Shown: positions 16,413 to 26,234, counted from the first letter of the stretch. The stretch is 54,327 nt of DNA from Woeseiaceae bacterium (GCA_030066655.1 JASJBE010000054.1:1-54327), one strand, 5' to 3'. The notes: a model not told the origin generated them from the sequence alone. Program-made: numbers and translations.

Positions 16413-17822
16413 ATGATCGCTACACGACACAGGCTTTTTCGGCTCTGGCCGATCTTCGCGCTGCTCCTTTCGGGGCCGGTACGCCCGTTCGAGCTGGAAA
16501 TGGGCGCGGTCACGGTAAACGACACGTTCACAACGCCTGGCTGGACGACCGTGACGTTCCTGCAGCCCTTCTCTGGCACCCCGCTGGTGTTTGCACTGCC
16601 CACGACCGATGGCTCGGATCCGTCGACGCTTCGTATTCGCAACGTCACGCCGAGTGGCTTCCAGGTCTTGCAGGTCGAACCGAATGCCAATGATGGCCCC
16701 CATGTCGCGATGCCGACGGCGTACCTGGCCATCGAGCCCGGTGATCACGTGCTGCCCGACGGCTCACGCATTGTCGCCTTCGAGCATTCGACGACGAGCT
16801 TCGCGACCCGCTTCATCTCCACGACCTGGGACTCGCTGACGTTTCCATCGGCCTTCAGCGCAACGCCCGCAATGCTTGGAAGCATCCAGACGATGAACAA
16901 CGAGTCTGGCAATCCACCGAGCACGTCTTCCATTCCGTTTATGGATGTCGGCCTGCGAAATATCACGACCAGCTCGTTCCAGGTGACCCTCGAGCGCGCA
17001 GAATCATCGGCCGGCAGCGTCACGACACCGGAGCGAATTGCAATACTCGCGATCGACGCCGCCGCCAACACGACGTTCGTCGACGCCTTTAGCAATTCCG
17101 TACAGCTGCAGTCGCTCAGAACACCCGTAAACATCCAGGGTTTCTCCAACGGGTGTTTCGTCAACGGCTACTTGACAAGCTTCGGCAACACCCCGCTCAC
17201 GGTAGCGTCCGCCAACACACGCAACGGCAACAACGGCGGCTGGGTGCGACGATGCAGCCAATCCGCCGGCAGCATCGGACTGACGATCGATGAAGACATC
17301 GACAACGACTCCGAGCGCAATCACACCAATGAGTCTGCCGGCGTGGTCGCCGCGTCCCGAGCGTTCCATGCGAACTTTGAGGTGGACCTCGTCACGTCGA
17401 AGTCGGTAGAGACGCTGTCAGACCCGGTCAACCTGACCAGCGATCCGAAAGCGATCCCGTCGGCAATCATCGGCTACACGATCTCGATAGCGAACAACGG
17501 TTCGCTCTCTCCCGATAGCAACAGCCTGATCATCACCGACGATATACCGGACGAGCTGGCGTTGTGCATTACCGTCGCCTGCCTCCCCGGCGGACCGGTC
17601 ATCCTCGACACCAGCGGCTCACCCGTGCCGCCCGGCGTCACGATCGGCTCCATCGAGTACGACGACGGATCGGGCACATTCAGCTACCCGGGCGACCCGG
17701 ACGGTGACGGATTCGATCCGGACGTCGATGCGGTCCGCATCACGCTAAGCGGTACGCTGGCAAGCATCGATACGAGTGGCGCGCCGTCGTTTGAGCTGCT
17801 GTTGGCCGCGCGCGTGGAGTAA
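16413..17822 (+). CDS. Secreted protein with H-type-lectin-like and DUF11-like domains
   Basis: A 469-residue exported protein. The signal peptide (MIATRHRLFRLWPIFALLLS...) supports ATG 16413 over the in-frame TTG at 16377. Residues about 30-125 and 125-225 look like two related beta-sandwich units: each has a W-T/S-x-V/L-T-F-x-x-x-F-S-x-T-P pattern (GWTTVTFLQPFSGTP and TWDSLTFPSAFSATP) followed by R-N-I/V-T-x-S-x-F-Q-V. This recalls H-type lectin domains but is not certain. The C-terminal part (about 350-469) carries YTISIANNGSLSPDSNSLII, typical of DUF11-like surface repeats, and a DPDGDGFDPDVD acidic stretch that may bind calcium. A cell-surface or adhesive role is inference. It has no evident operon partner. 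Confidence 0.65.
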   Translation: MIATRHRLFRLWPIFALLLSGPVRPFELEMGAVTVNDTFTTPGWTTVTFLQPFSGTPLVFALPTTDGSDPSTLRIRNVTPSGFQVLQVEPNANDGPHVAMPTAYLAIEPGDHVLPDGSRIVAFEHSTTSFATRFISTTWDSLTFPSAFSATPAMLGSIQTMNNESGNPPSTSSIPFMDVGLRNITTSSFQVTLERAESSAGSVTTPERIAILAIDAAANTTFVDAFSNSVQLQSLRTPVNIQGFSNGCFVNGYLTSFGNTPLTVASANTRNGNNGGWVRRCSQSAGSIGLTIDEDIDNDSERNHTNESAGVVAASRAFHANFEVDLVTSKSVETLSDPVNLTSDPKAIPSAIIGYTISIANNGSLSPDSNSLIITDDIPDELALCITVACLPGGPVILDTSGSPVPPGVTIGSIEYDDGSGTFSYPGDPDGDGFDPDVDAVRITLSGTLASIDTSGAPSFELLLAARVE

Positions 17823-17952
17823 ACGAACGGACTCCTTCTTCGGTGCAGCGCCAGTCGCTGCGACGACATTCCGGGTTTTCTTCCGTCGGCATTGCAGTTT
17901 GTGATGCGAAGGCTACTCTTAGAGCATCGACAGCGGAGAACTGGAGGTAACC

Positions 17953-18492
17953 ATGAGCCTCGATATCGAGATACGGCAGCAACCGCCAGTGCACGGGCTC
18001 GAAATCGCCCGGATCGCGCCGATGTGGAAGATCCCCAAATTGCTGGCTGACGCTTTCCCTCGAATTAACAGGCAGATCGCTGCTGAAGGCGGAGACCGTA
18101 CCGGCGCGCCGTACGTGCGCTACATGGACATCGACTGGCAGGATATGCGCCATTGCGGGCCGATTAAGATGTTGTGGAAGATGTTTACGTCGAAGCAGCG
18201 AATGCTCATCGGCATGACGGTGGAATCACCGCTTCGAGGCGACGGCGACATCGAGGCCGTTACGATCGAGTCGCAATTGTGCCTGCGCACGATTCACAAA
18301 GGCCCGTACGAAAAGGTCGGCGACACGTACAAGGAAATCGTTGACTGGGCCGAAGCCAACAACGTTGAACTCGCCGATCACTCGATGGAAAACTACATCA
18401 ACGATCCGACCACGGTGGATAAGGAGAACATCAAGACGCTGATCCTGATCCCCGTCATCAACGCTCCGGCGAGCAACGACGAGACCGGGTAG
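17953..18492 (+). CDS. GyrI-like small-molecule-binding domain protein
   Basis: A 179-residue stand-alone GyrI/AraC-effector-binding-like domain. The pattern of beta strands with GPYEKVGDTYKEIVDWAEAN and the terminal NDPTTVDKENIKTLILIPV is the usual ending of this fold. There is no DNA-binding domain, so it is probably a cytoplasmic ligand binder or enzyme of the SOUL/GyrI type. The start has a GGAGG ribosome site 6 bases upstream. It stands alone between the lectin-like gene and the convergent VWA gene. The ligand is unknown. Confidence 0.75.
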   Translation: MSLDIEIRQQPPVHGLEIARIAPMWKIPKLLADAFPRINRQIAAEGGDRTGAPYVRYMDIDWQDMRHCGPIKMLWKMFTSKQRMLIGMTVESPLRGDGDIEAVTIESQLCLRTIHKGPYEKVGDTYKEIVDWAEANNVELADHSMENYINDPTTVDKENIKTLILIPVINAPASNDETG

Positions 18493-18516
18493 TTTCAGAA
18501 TCGAGCGGGCCGCTTG

Positions 18517-20319
18517 CTACTCCGGCACCGCACCGAGCATCTGGTCTCCCGATGCCGGAGCGTCGCATTTCGTGTGCGGCAGTTCACCGCGCAGTTCGAC
18601 CGGCGACACTTCGTCGCCGAACTTGTCCATCGTCAGCGTCAGCTGATCTCGCGGCGCCAGCTGCACGAACGTCTCGATCGGCGGTGAGCTGTTGAGCTGC
18701 ACGCGATACTCGCCCTCGGGCAACAGCATCACGCCGGCAGAACCCAGCGAACCGCTGGCGACCTCGGCACTGCCACGAAACACGCTGAACGAGGTCGCAA
18801 CCGTTTCTGCCAGCGCCGCCTCCAGCTCCTCGGCGTTGCTGGCCGTCACGTAGCGTCCGCCCGAGGCATCCGCCACGGCCCTCAAGCTCGCCGTGTCTTC
18901 GTCGGCCGCATTGCCGAGCCCGAAACCAATCAGGTGCACGACGATGCCCTGCTCCTTGAGCGAACGCGCCGACTGCACGGGATCGCCACCGCAGCTTTCG
19001 ATGCCGTCGCTGACGAGAATGATCGTTTTTTCGTTCCGCACTCCGTCGAAGTCGCGTGCGGCCCGGTTCAGCGCATAGGCGATCGGAGTCTGGCCGGTTG
19101 GTTTCAACCCGGCGATCGCCTGCCGGATGTAGGCGCGATTGCCGTCCTTAAACGGCACGAGAAGGCTGGAGTCCTCGCAGTTGTTGCTCTCACTGGCGCT
19201 TAAGTTGCCGTAGGCCCTCAGCGCGAGATCCAGGTCGTCAGGCAACCGGTACGACAGCGAGTCCAGCGTGTTCTTGGCGATCTCCATCTTCGAGACACCG
19301 TCTATCTGTCCCCACATGCTCCGCGACGCGTCGACGACGATCTGCACCGAGCGGTCGTTGAGCGAGAACGCCGACTGGCCGTTGTTGCGCGCCGTTACTT
19401 CCAACGCGGCGCAACTCGCGTCGCGCACGTTGACTGTGATCTCGGTCTCTTTCGTTGCACCTGCGATGCTCGTCGCGAAAGCGACGATGCGGTTCTCACC
19501 GATCTCGATCGGCAGATCCGCTGAGAACGTGCCGCCGGCGAGCTGCGCCGGAATCGGCTCTGAACCGTTGACGCTCAGCGTGACGCTCTCGACGCCCGTG
19601 GTCCGGAGATTGAGAAACGCTTCCGGGAGTTTCCTCGGGTCGTCGACGCGGACAAAGCTGCCGCCGGTTGCCCAGGCGATCGTGTTCAGCGTCTCGGTGC
19701 CGCGGTTGCTCGATCCGAGCAGCATGGTCTGCACCGTGATGCCACGCTTCGCGGCCTGCACCGCTGCGTCGAATGCCTTGCTCTGGTTCGACATGCCGTC
19801 GGTGAACAGCATGATGACGCGAGAGGAGCCGGGCCGCCCATTGCGGTCGAGCTCCCTCGCCGCCGACGCGATGCCCGCCGCGAGATTCGTGCTGCCGGAA
19901 CGCGGCAGCGCCTTGAGCGCACGGATGACCGCATCGCGATCCGACGTCATCGCCTGCGCGAGTTCGCTCTTGCGATCGAAGCTGACGACGCCGATCTTGA
20001 TGTCGCTTCTCGGTGAGAGGTTTTCGACGAGACCGATCGCGCCCTGCGCCCGGAAGTCTTTCGGGTCGGCACTCTTCAGACTGGTCGACGTGTCCATGAC
20101 GAACATGATGTCGAGATAGCGCACGCCGCCAATCGCCGATGCAATGCCTTCGACCTCGATGTTGGTCGACCCGTCTTCGACCGTGAACCCGGACGACGGA
20201 GACTGGATCTCGATCTCGAGGCTGTGCCCGGGTTTATCACCCGTTGCACCCTGGGCTGCAACGTCAAAAGCCGCGCCAAGAAGCAGGACGAAAAACAGAA
20301 TATGTAAAGTGTTTCGCAT
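18517..20319 (-). CDS. Secreted tandem von Willebrand factor A protein
   Basis: A 600-residue exported protein with a signal peptide (MRNTLHILFFVLLLGAAFDVAA) and two VWA domains. The first (about residues 65-245) has the metal-site motif DTSTS, then SGSTNLAAGI and FTDGMSN. The second (about 325-500) has DASRSMWG, PTGQTPIAYAL and VSDGIES. Both MIDAS sites look intact. A beta-rich linker of about 80 residues separates them, and a small C-terminal domain follows. VWA proteins of this type mediate metal-dependent protein contacts in the periplasm or on the surface. ATG 20319 is chosen because the AGGTGA ribosome site in front of it contains the alternative GTG at 20328. No MoxR ATPase is nearby, so it is not the BatA/BatB system. 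Confidence 0.85.
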   Translation of the reverse strand: MRNTLHILFFVLLLGAAFDVAAQGATGDKPGHSLEIEIQSPSSGFTVEDGSTNIEVEGIASAIGGVRYLDIMFVMDTSTSLKSADPKDFRAQGAIGLVENLSPRSDIKIGVVSFDRKSELAQAMTSDRDAVIRALKALPRSGSTNLAAGIASAARELDRNGRPGSSRVIMLFTDGMSNQSKAFDAAVQAAKRGITVQTMLLGSSNRGTETLNTIAWATGGSFVRVDDPRKLPEAFLNLRTTGVESVTLSVNGSEPIPAQLAGGTFSADLPIEIGENRIVAFATSIAGATKETEITVNVRDASCAALEVTARNNGQSAFSLNDRSVQIVVDASRSMWGQIDGVSKMEIAKNTLDSLSYRLPDDLDLALRAYGNLSASESNNCEDSSLLVPFKDGNRAYIRQAIAGLKPTGQTPIAYALNRAARDFDGVRNEKTIILVSDGIESCGGDPVQSARSLKEQGIVVHLIGFGLGNAADEDTASLRAVADASGGRYVTASNAEELEAALAETVATSFSVFRGSAEVASGSLGSAGVMLLPEGEYRVQLNSSPPIETFVQLAPRDQLTLTMDKFGDEVSPVELRGELPHTKCDAPASGDQMLGAVPE

Positions 20320-20502
20320 GGAAATCACCTGAAACTCGCGTACTCACGCTCAGAATAGGCAGCAAATACAGGGTATTCCCGGACCTGGCGCACAAATTCG
20401 GCCGAAGGGTGCTTGGGCAGAATCAGGGTGGTAGAGCGGCGATTTATGGCGCTGCTGGCAGAACAGGCTCTGCTACCGGCCGGCCGGACGGCGACTCTTT
20501 CA

Positions 20503-21393
20503 CTACCATCGCCAGACGATGCTCGCCCCCAGCCGGTTGGCGTCTTCAACCGACGCCCGGACCCGGCGACCGTCCACCAGGGTCGCCTCGTACTCGCCGT
20601 CGAGCAGCCGGCCGATTCTCGCCGTCAGACTCAGCCGGTCACGTATCCGCCAGCTGATTGTCCATTCCAGCAGAATCGCCTCGAATTCGACGTCGGAGCG
20701 GTTCGCAAAGTCTGCGCTGCTAACGTGCCACTCGTTGCCCGCCGGTGCGGCCTGTAGTGACGAGCTGACCGTGTCGGAAAATTTGTAGCTCAGTCGAGTT
20801 TTTGGGATGACGAGCTCCACGCGCAGGTCGGGGCTGGGCTGCCAGTCGACGCCCAGCGTCGGATAGAGTTTGTAACGACCAAGACGACTGTCGGCACAAA
20901 CGCCGTAGCGAAGCACTGCTTGCTCCGACAGCCCTGTCCGCCAAACCACGGCGCCCAGAAGCTGGAACGCGTCTGACGTCCACCGATCGGGGTTCTTGAT
21001 GATGTTCGAGGAGGCAGACATGGCCGGCGCCACGCTGAGGCGAAAGCTGTTATCGCCATCGGCACTTCGCCTGTGTATCGGGAAAAACGCCGTGTGCAGA
21101 TGACCGTTGGTCTGCAGCGTGTTCGCATCAAGCCCCAGCGCCACGTAGCGATAGCCCATGCCGGCGGCCCACGCATCGTTCACCTGAAATTGCGCATCAA
21201 ACTCGTGGAGCTGCGGCCGGGTTCGCCCGACGCCCTCGCCGACCAGAGCTTCGTCGTAGTGGTAGTACGCGAGAGACAGTTGCGATGTGTCGCCCGGCTG
21301 CTCGCAGACGTTCGCGCTGGCGAGACAAATCGATGGGAAGACGATAAGCACCGCAATGCCGAAGGCAGCCTTGATTGTCCGGGATGGTGTCAA
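20503..21393 (-). CDS. Probable outer-membrane beta-barrel protein, unknown family
   Basis: A 296-residue protein with a signal peptide (TIKAAFGIAVLIVFPSICLASA) and then alternating polar/aromatic beta strands: FDAQFQVNDAWAAGMGYRYV, LRVELVIPKTRLSYKF and the terminal strand NRLGASIVWRW with aromatic C-terminus. These features fit an outer-membrane barrel. I do not recognise the family. The start is TTG at 21393. The next gene on the same strand (protease/nuclease fusion) ends 95 bases upstream, so cotranscription is possible but unproven. Confidence 0.65.
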   Translation of the reverse strand: MTPSRTIKAAFGIAVLIVFPSICLASANVCEQPGDTSQLSLAYYHYDEALVGEGVGRTRPQLHEFDAQFQVNDAWAAGMGYRYVALGLDANTLQTNGHLHTAFFPIHRRSADGDNSFRLSVAPAMSASSNIIKNPDRWTSDAFQLLGAVVWRTGLSEQAVLRYGVCADSRLGRYKLYPTLGVDWQPSPDLRVELVIPKTRLSYKFSDTVSSSLQAAPAGNEWHVSSADFANRSDVEFEAILLEWTISWRIRDRLSLTARIGRLLDGEYEATLVDGRRVRASVEDANRLGASIVWRW

Positions 21394-21487
21394 CGCAACT
21401 CCCTGGACGCTTACACGCCCACTTAGCGATTCGCCCCGGAACCGCAGGCAGTCATTCTACCGATTCGCAAACAAGGCCGTTCCGGCG

Positions 21488-23605
21488 TTAGCCAAACCCT
21501 CGCTCGAGCAGCGCCTGAGTGACCTTGTCGGGAAAGTCAATGAACGGGTTGCGATTGCCCTGCGCCTTCTGGGTTAGCCAGTTGCGGTGGCGTTCATACT
21601 CGTCGACCGGGAACTCGTTGTGCCAGTCGACCAGGATCTTCGTCCGGCTCTTGGCCAGTTCCCGCGCTTCGTCGCCAACCTCACCGGGATAGCGCATCAG
21701 GAAGTACATCGTCGCTCGCGCGACGGCGCCTTTGCCGTTGTTCGGCTCGAACTTGTTGGTGCCCTCGCGTCGACCGCAGTCCTCGCGCACCGCCTCGTCC
21801 AGCGGATCGAACTGCCAGTAGGGAATGTTGCTGCGGAAGCTGTTGCAACCGGGCTGACAGGCGAACAGATGATGGATGTCCGCTTTCATCGGCTGCCGTT
21901 TGTCAAACCAGGACTGGCAAACGACGTGCTCGCAGTTGAATGACAACTGCGTGGAGTTTTCGAGGTCTTCCCACAACGCATCGTCTGCGAAGATCTGACC
22001 CAGTGTGGCCTCCGTTACTTCGACGCCGATCGCCTCGGCAAACGGGATCAAGGCGCTGAGCTCGGCCGCAATGGCTTCGACGGGCGAGAACAGGGTACCG
22101 GAGTAGATGTTTCGCAGCTGGCCATCGGGATGCAGGTCGATGGCCGGGTAAAGGAACTCGTGGCGCGCCCGGCGGTAGGAGTGACGTTCGGTATGCGTCG
22201 CTGCGAGATGAGACTGCAATGCGGGAAACAGGCGCGCAGACGGCTGATCGAAATCGACATTCTGCCAGTATGCGTCGCGAGCGGCTGCGTCCGCGACGGC
22301 GTCGTAGTAGGGTCCGTCGACGTGAAAATCCTCGACAATCTTGCGCGCGGCAAGCATCGTATCCAGCCCGGTCGACGTTGGCGGCGCATCGCTCGGCCCC
22401 GGTGCCGCCTGGACCTGCGTCGTCTTCGGACTCGCACCCATGTCAGCCAGCGGTGCCGGTCCGAAACTGACGCGGAACAGCCACGCAGGATTGCCGTATT
22501 CATCCGTCGTGCGGAAGAACGGCGTGCCCTCGACCGGAGTGACGCCACCCAACTCGCTGGCATCGATGCCGAAGAGAGACCAGATATCGACGATGGGCGG
22601 GACCGATTGCGCGCCGCCCCAGAGCGCCTTGCGCGTGTCAGAGAGATTCAGTGCATTAACGTGTTGAACGATCTTGCTGATACGGATTCCTTCGTTGGCC
22701 TCCCAGGCAATGCGCGGGATGTCGACGCGCAGCCCGGTCCACGGCTGGCCGTTGGTCATCAGTATTCGCCCGTTTGAATCTCGCTTTGGCTTACCCGCAT
22801 GGTGCAGCGCGGCCATCTCCCATTGGTCATTGAATACCGGGCTTCCGGATGATCCCGGCTGTGTGTCTGCTCGGTAGTGCAGGAAGCTGTCGACAACACC
22901 AATGATTGTGTTATCCCTCACCGTGACTTGCATGCGTTCTCCGCCAGGGTGCTGGATGATGTTGACGCGCTCGCCGACCGTTGCCTTGCCGGAGGGTGCG
23001 ATCACAGGATTCCATCCACGCGATCCGAGTTCCGTGCCGTTGTCGTTGCTTTCCTCGATCGCGACGATCGTAAAGTCCAGCGCAACATCGGTCTCGAAAA
23101 ACACGTTCGGCTCCATCCGGAACGTGAGCGGCTCGCGCGGCCCGGCAACGCCTGACAGATATTCGAACTGGATCGTGCTGGACGCAGCCGTCGCGGCATC
23201 CGATATAACGTGGTTGTTGGTCATGAACAGGCGCGGACTGATCATCGTGCCACTGCCAAAGCCCGTTACCTGCCCGCTGGCCGCACGAATCTGCACGCGT
23301 GCGACGGCACGTGACGCAAGCACGCCACGCTCGAAGAACGCGATACTCGACAGCTCGTTAGCGTCGAGAATGCGTTCCAGGGGGTTGAATTCGACCCGCT
23401 CCGCATTCGCGATCGCGTCGGCCTCGGCGTTGCGACCGAGCCGCTCCAGGCGTGTCTTGTAACGGGCGCGCTGGTCGAGAATCTCCCAGTTGGGGGACTC
23501 ACCGGCGCCGAGCTTGGCGAGCTCGGCGAGGATTTGGTCACGTTGGTCGGTCGAATTCTTGAAACGACTTTCGGCTTTGTCGATCTGCGAAATCAGAGTG
23601 CTCAT
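21488..23605 (-). CDS. Trypsin-like protease fused to endonuclease I-type nuclease
   Basis: A 705-residue fusion. After a helical N-terminus (1-80) comes a trypsin-like serine protease domain (about 95-305) with a complete apparent triad: His132 in TNNHV, Asp178 in ALDFTIV and Ser253 in QPGSSGSPVF, the pattern of glutamyl-endopeptidase/V8-like enzymes. A Pro/Ala-rich linker (about 385-415) leads to an endonuclease I-family nuclease (about 415-700) with SFNCEHVVCQSWF, KADIHHLFACQ and RSNIPY, including the catalytic His and metal-binding Glu/Asn/His positions of EndA-type ββα-metal nucleases. The motif has Cys where EndA has Pro, and three extra Cys follow. No signal peptide is visible, although stand-alone EndA proteins are secreted. 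The role may be processing-activated DNA degradation, host defence or a secreted effector; none is shown. Confidence 0.85.
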   Translation of the reverse strand: MSTLISQIDKAESRFKNSTDQRDQILAELAKLGAGESPNWEILDQRARYKTRLERLGRNAEADAIANAERVEFNPLERILDANELSSIAFFERGVLASRAVARVQIRAASGQVTGFGSGTMISPRLFMTNNHVISDAATAASSTIQFEYLSGVAGPREPLTFRMEPNVFFETDVALDFTIVAIEESNDNGTELGSRGWNPVIAPSGKATVGERVNIIQHPGGERMQVTVRDNTIIGVVDSFLHYRADTQPGSSGSPVFNDQWEMAALHHAGKPKRDSNGRILMTNGQPWTGLRVDIPRIAWEANEGIRISKIVQHVNALNLSDTRKALWGGAQSVPPIVDIWSLFGIDASELGGVTPVEGTPFFRTTDEYGNPAWLFRVSFGPAPLADMGASPKTTQVQAAPGPSDAPPTSTGLDTMLAARKIVEDFHVDGPYYDAVADAAARDAYWQNVDFDQPSARLFPALQSHLAATHTERHSYRRARHEFLYPAIDLHPDGQLRNIYSGTLFSPVEAIAAELSALIPFAEAIGVEVTEATLGQIFADDALWEDLENSTQLSFNCEHVVCQSWFDKRQPMKADIHHLFACQPGCNSFRSNIPYWQFDPLDEAVREDCGRREGTNKFEPNNGKGAVARATMYFLMRYPGEVGDEARELAKSRTKILVDWHNEFPVDEYERHRNWLTQKAQGNRNPFIDFPDKVTQALLERGFG

Positions 23606-23905
23606 GCTTCACCTCTCCGGGATACTGGCGGCCGAGCCGGTCCTGCACGAGCCACCGACCACCCGATTGTACGCCGTACTTGTGACGTTTATGGGCAGCT
23701 TTTGCCTACTTATAGCGCAATCTGACGGCAGATCGCCTCATATGGTGAGCAAAAGGCTCGTGAATCCGCTTTTTGGGCGTTGTCGAAGGGTTCTTTTGGC
23801 GTGGCGAGGTCTGCACGCGCCCGGCGTTGGCTCGCCGTGAGGCCCTCAAGGTTTGCTGCCGGCATCCGATAACCACTGTGAATCCTTGAGGAAACCCGCA
23901 GGCGC
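23606..23905. other. 300-base divergent intergenic region
   Basis: This separates the divergent protease/nuclease and GGDEF-EAL genes and must hold both promoters. I see no coding potential. An 8-bp inverted repeat, CCTCAAGG (23844-23851) and CCTTGAGG (23884-23891), ends at the GAGGAA stretch just before the GGDEF-EAL start and could affect ribosome access. No other clear site was found. Confidence 0.35.
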
Positions 23906-26107
23906 ATGCGTACGAAGCGAATCGAGAACTATCTCGACATCGGATCATTGAACCTGTTTTCGCGACAGATCGTGGAAACGCTGGGCAACGTCATATCGGT
24001 CGCGATACATGACTCCGCCGGCCAGCTCGTCTGGGCCGGCCCCGACAGCGACGCGCAGGATTGCTGGGCCGTATCCCCTTTCTTGAGAGAACCTGTGCCC
24101 GGTGTCGGCTTCTGCGAACGACTGAGCAACAATCACTTCGTCTATGTGTTCTACATCGGCGGTGACGAGCATGAGCATACGATGGGCACCGTCAGCATTC
24201 AGGTCGACGCGTCGCACCCGATGAGCCTCGAGTTTACCCACGATGAAGTTGAACCGATCCTTGGGTGCATCGAACGCCAACTGGATATCAACTCGGAGCT
24301 GTCATCGGTACGGCGCATGTCGAAGGAAGGACAACGCGGCCTCGATCTGCTCGTCAAGTTCGATGAGCTGGACGACAAGGAGCCGCCGGGCATCCAGATC
24401 GAACGAATACTCGAGTGCTCAGCTATGCATTTCCAGTCGGAATTGGCGGCGGTGCTGATGCCCGACCAGGACATCCAGGCGACATGGCCGACGAGCCTCC
24501 TCACAGAAAAATCCAAGTCTCGCGCTGTGATGACAACGCTCGGCGGTCTCATGACTTCTGCCAAGACGCACCGCAGAGTCCTGCTGTCCGATGCCAACAT
24601 CACGATTCGCGTCGCCGCCGGCATCGCCAGCCCGGATCCGAAGGTGCTGTGTTGTCCGATCATGAACGCCAAAGACGACGTCGTTGGCATTTTCGTCCTT
24701 ATGCGTGGGGCGCGTTTCACTCGCGACGACGTGCGTCTGGCCAAGGCGATCTGCATCAAGGTTCACGCGCTGACGAAGGCGGCGAGTCAGCTCCGCAAGA
24801 CTCACTTCACCCGACACAACCTGCTGGACTATATCGACAAGACGCTCAAACATGATGCGGCGCAGTCACATGCACTGATGTATGTCGACGTCGACAAGCT
24901 GCACGTCATCAACGACAAGTACGGGCACGTGGCCGGCGACCGGGCGATCCACCACATCCAGGACATTCTGGACGACTTCGTCAATAAGAATGACGCAGTC
25001 TGCCACCTGTCCGGCGACTGCTTCGGCCTGTTTCTTCGCGGTGTCGATGAAGCGTCCATCGTTGACCGAGCGCAGCTCATCCTGGATGCGATTGCGCGCA
25101 AGCGCTTGCGGTTCGAAACTGTCGATATCGAGATATCGGCAAGCATCGGCGTTGTACTGTTACCCAGCGTCGCAACCAATGGCGCCGCGGCACTGAACAC
25201 CGCAGAGATGGCCGCTCGATCCGCCAAGAGCCGCGGCGGCAACCGCTATGTCGTGTTTCAGGACGCCGACGCCAGCGTGGCGCAGCGTCGTACGGACCTC
25301 GATCAGGTCAATGACCTGCAGTATGCCTTGATCGACGGCCGCTTCGAGTTGCATGCGCAGCCGATCATATCCCTGAAGGACGAGGCCGGGCCGGCGCGCT
25401 ATGAGGTGCTTATTCGCATGCTTGATGCGTCCGGGAAAACCATGCCGTCTGCCTCGTTCATCGAGTCAGCAGAGCGCTACCAGATGATGTCGGCCATCGA
25501 TCGATGGGTCATCAAGCAGACGCTCGACCAGCTGAGTGCGGCCGACAATATGGTCGAAGTCAACATGTCGCGCTTCTGCGTCAACGTTTCGGCGCAGTCC
25601 CTCGCCGATGACGACTTCATCGACTTCGTGGAAGCCTGCGTGGCTGAAAGCTTCGTCTCCCCGGATTCGCTGTGTTTCGAAATCACGGAGACAGCGGTCG
25701 TCCGCAACCTCGAGCGCGCGCAGCGATTCATCCGGCGACTGCGTAAGCTAGGCTGTATGGTCGCGCTCGACGATTTCGGCACGGGTTATTGTTCGTTTGC
25801 GTATCTGAAGGACCTTCCCGTCCATTACGTCAAGATCGACGGCGTGTTTGTGCGTGACATCCTGCAGAACCCGCTGTCGGAGGCGATCATCGCGTCGATG
25901 GTCGAGATCGCCAAGGTCATGCGAGCGTCTACGATCGCAGAACACGTTGAGAACGAACTCATCTTCCAGCGCATGCAGAACGCTGGGATCGACTACGCAC
26001 AGGGATTCGGGGTTGGTCGACCCAAGCCGCTGGCGGACGTACTGATGCAACTCGGATCGCCCATCCTGTTGGATGACGCCGGGGACAGTGCATCGAGTGC
26101 CGGATAG
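23906..26107 (+). CDS. GAF-GGDEF-EAL protein, probable c-di-GMP phosphodiesterase
   Basis: A 733-residue cytoplasmic signalling protein. Residues about 1-150 form an N-terminal sensory region with Cys residues (DCWAVSPF, GVGFCERL) that recalls PocR/XylR-N-like ligand domains, and about 155-305 is GAF-like. A GGDEF domain (about 325-450) has MYVDVDKLHVINDKYGH, but its signature is LSGDCFGLF instead of GGDEF, so cyclase activity is unlikely. The EAL domain (about 470-720) keeps YEVLIRM, NVSAQSL, FEITET, ALDDFGTGYCSFAYL, KIDG and AEHVEN, so phosphodiesterase activity is likely intact. It would lower c-di-GMP in response to an unknown signal sensed by the N-terminus. The next gene starts 127 bases downstream on the same strand. 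Confidence 0.9.
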   Translation: MRTKRIENYLDIGSLNLFSRQIVETLGNVISVAIHDSAGQLVWAGPDSDAQDCWAVSPFLREPVPGVGFCERLSNNHFVYVFYIGGDEHEHTMGTVSIQVDASHPMSLEFTHDEVEPILGCIERQLDINSELSSVRRMSKEGQRGLDLLVKFDELDDKEPPGIQIERILECSAMHFQSELAAVLMPDQDIQATWPTSLLTEKSKSRAVMTTLGGLMTSAKTHRRVLLSDANITIRVAAGIASPDPKVLCCPIMNAKDDVVGIFVLMRGARFTRDDVRLAKAICIKVHALTKAASQLRKTHFTRHNLLDYIDKTLKHDAAQSHALMYVDVDKLHVINDKYGHVAGDRAIHHIQDILDDFVNKNDAVCHLSGDCFGLFLRGVDEASIVDRAQLILDAIARKRLRFETVDIEISASIGVVLLPSVATNGAAALNTAEMAARSAKSRGGNRYVVFQDADASVAQRRTDLDQVNDLQYALIDGRFELHAQPIISLKDEAGPARYEVLIRMLDASGKTMPSASFIESAERYQMMSAIDRWVIKQTLDQLSAADNMVEVNMSRFCVNVSAQSLADDDFIDFVEACVAESFVSPDSLCFEITETAVVRNLERAQRFIRRLRKLGCMVALDDFGTGYCSFAYLKDLPVHYVKIDGVFVRDILQNPLSEAIIASMVEIAKVMRASTIAEHVENELIFQRMQNAGIDYAQGFGVGRPKPLADVLMQLGSPILLDDAGDSASSAG

Positions 26108-26234
26108 ACGGACAGAAGCGTCGGGTGCATACGCGCCAGGCACAGCTGAGTGAAACTGACGCAGGTCGCGAAATCCGGATCCTGTTGATTCGCCCCCTTG
26201 CAGTTCGGCCATAGCAGGCGTAGATGGTAAGGGT

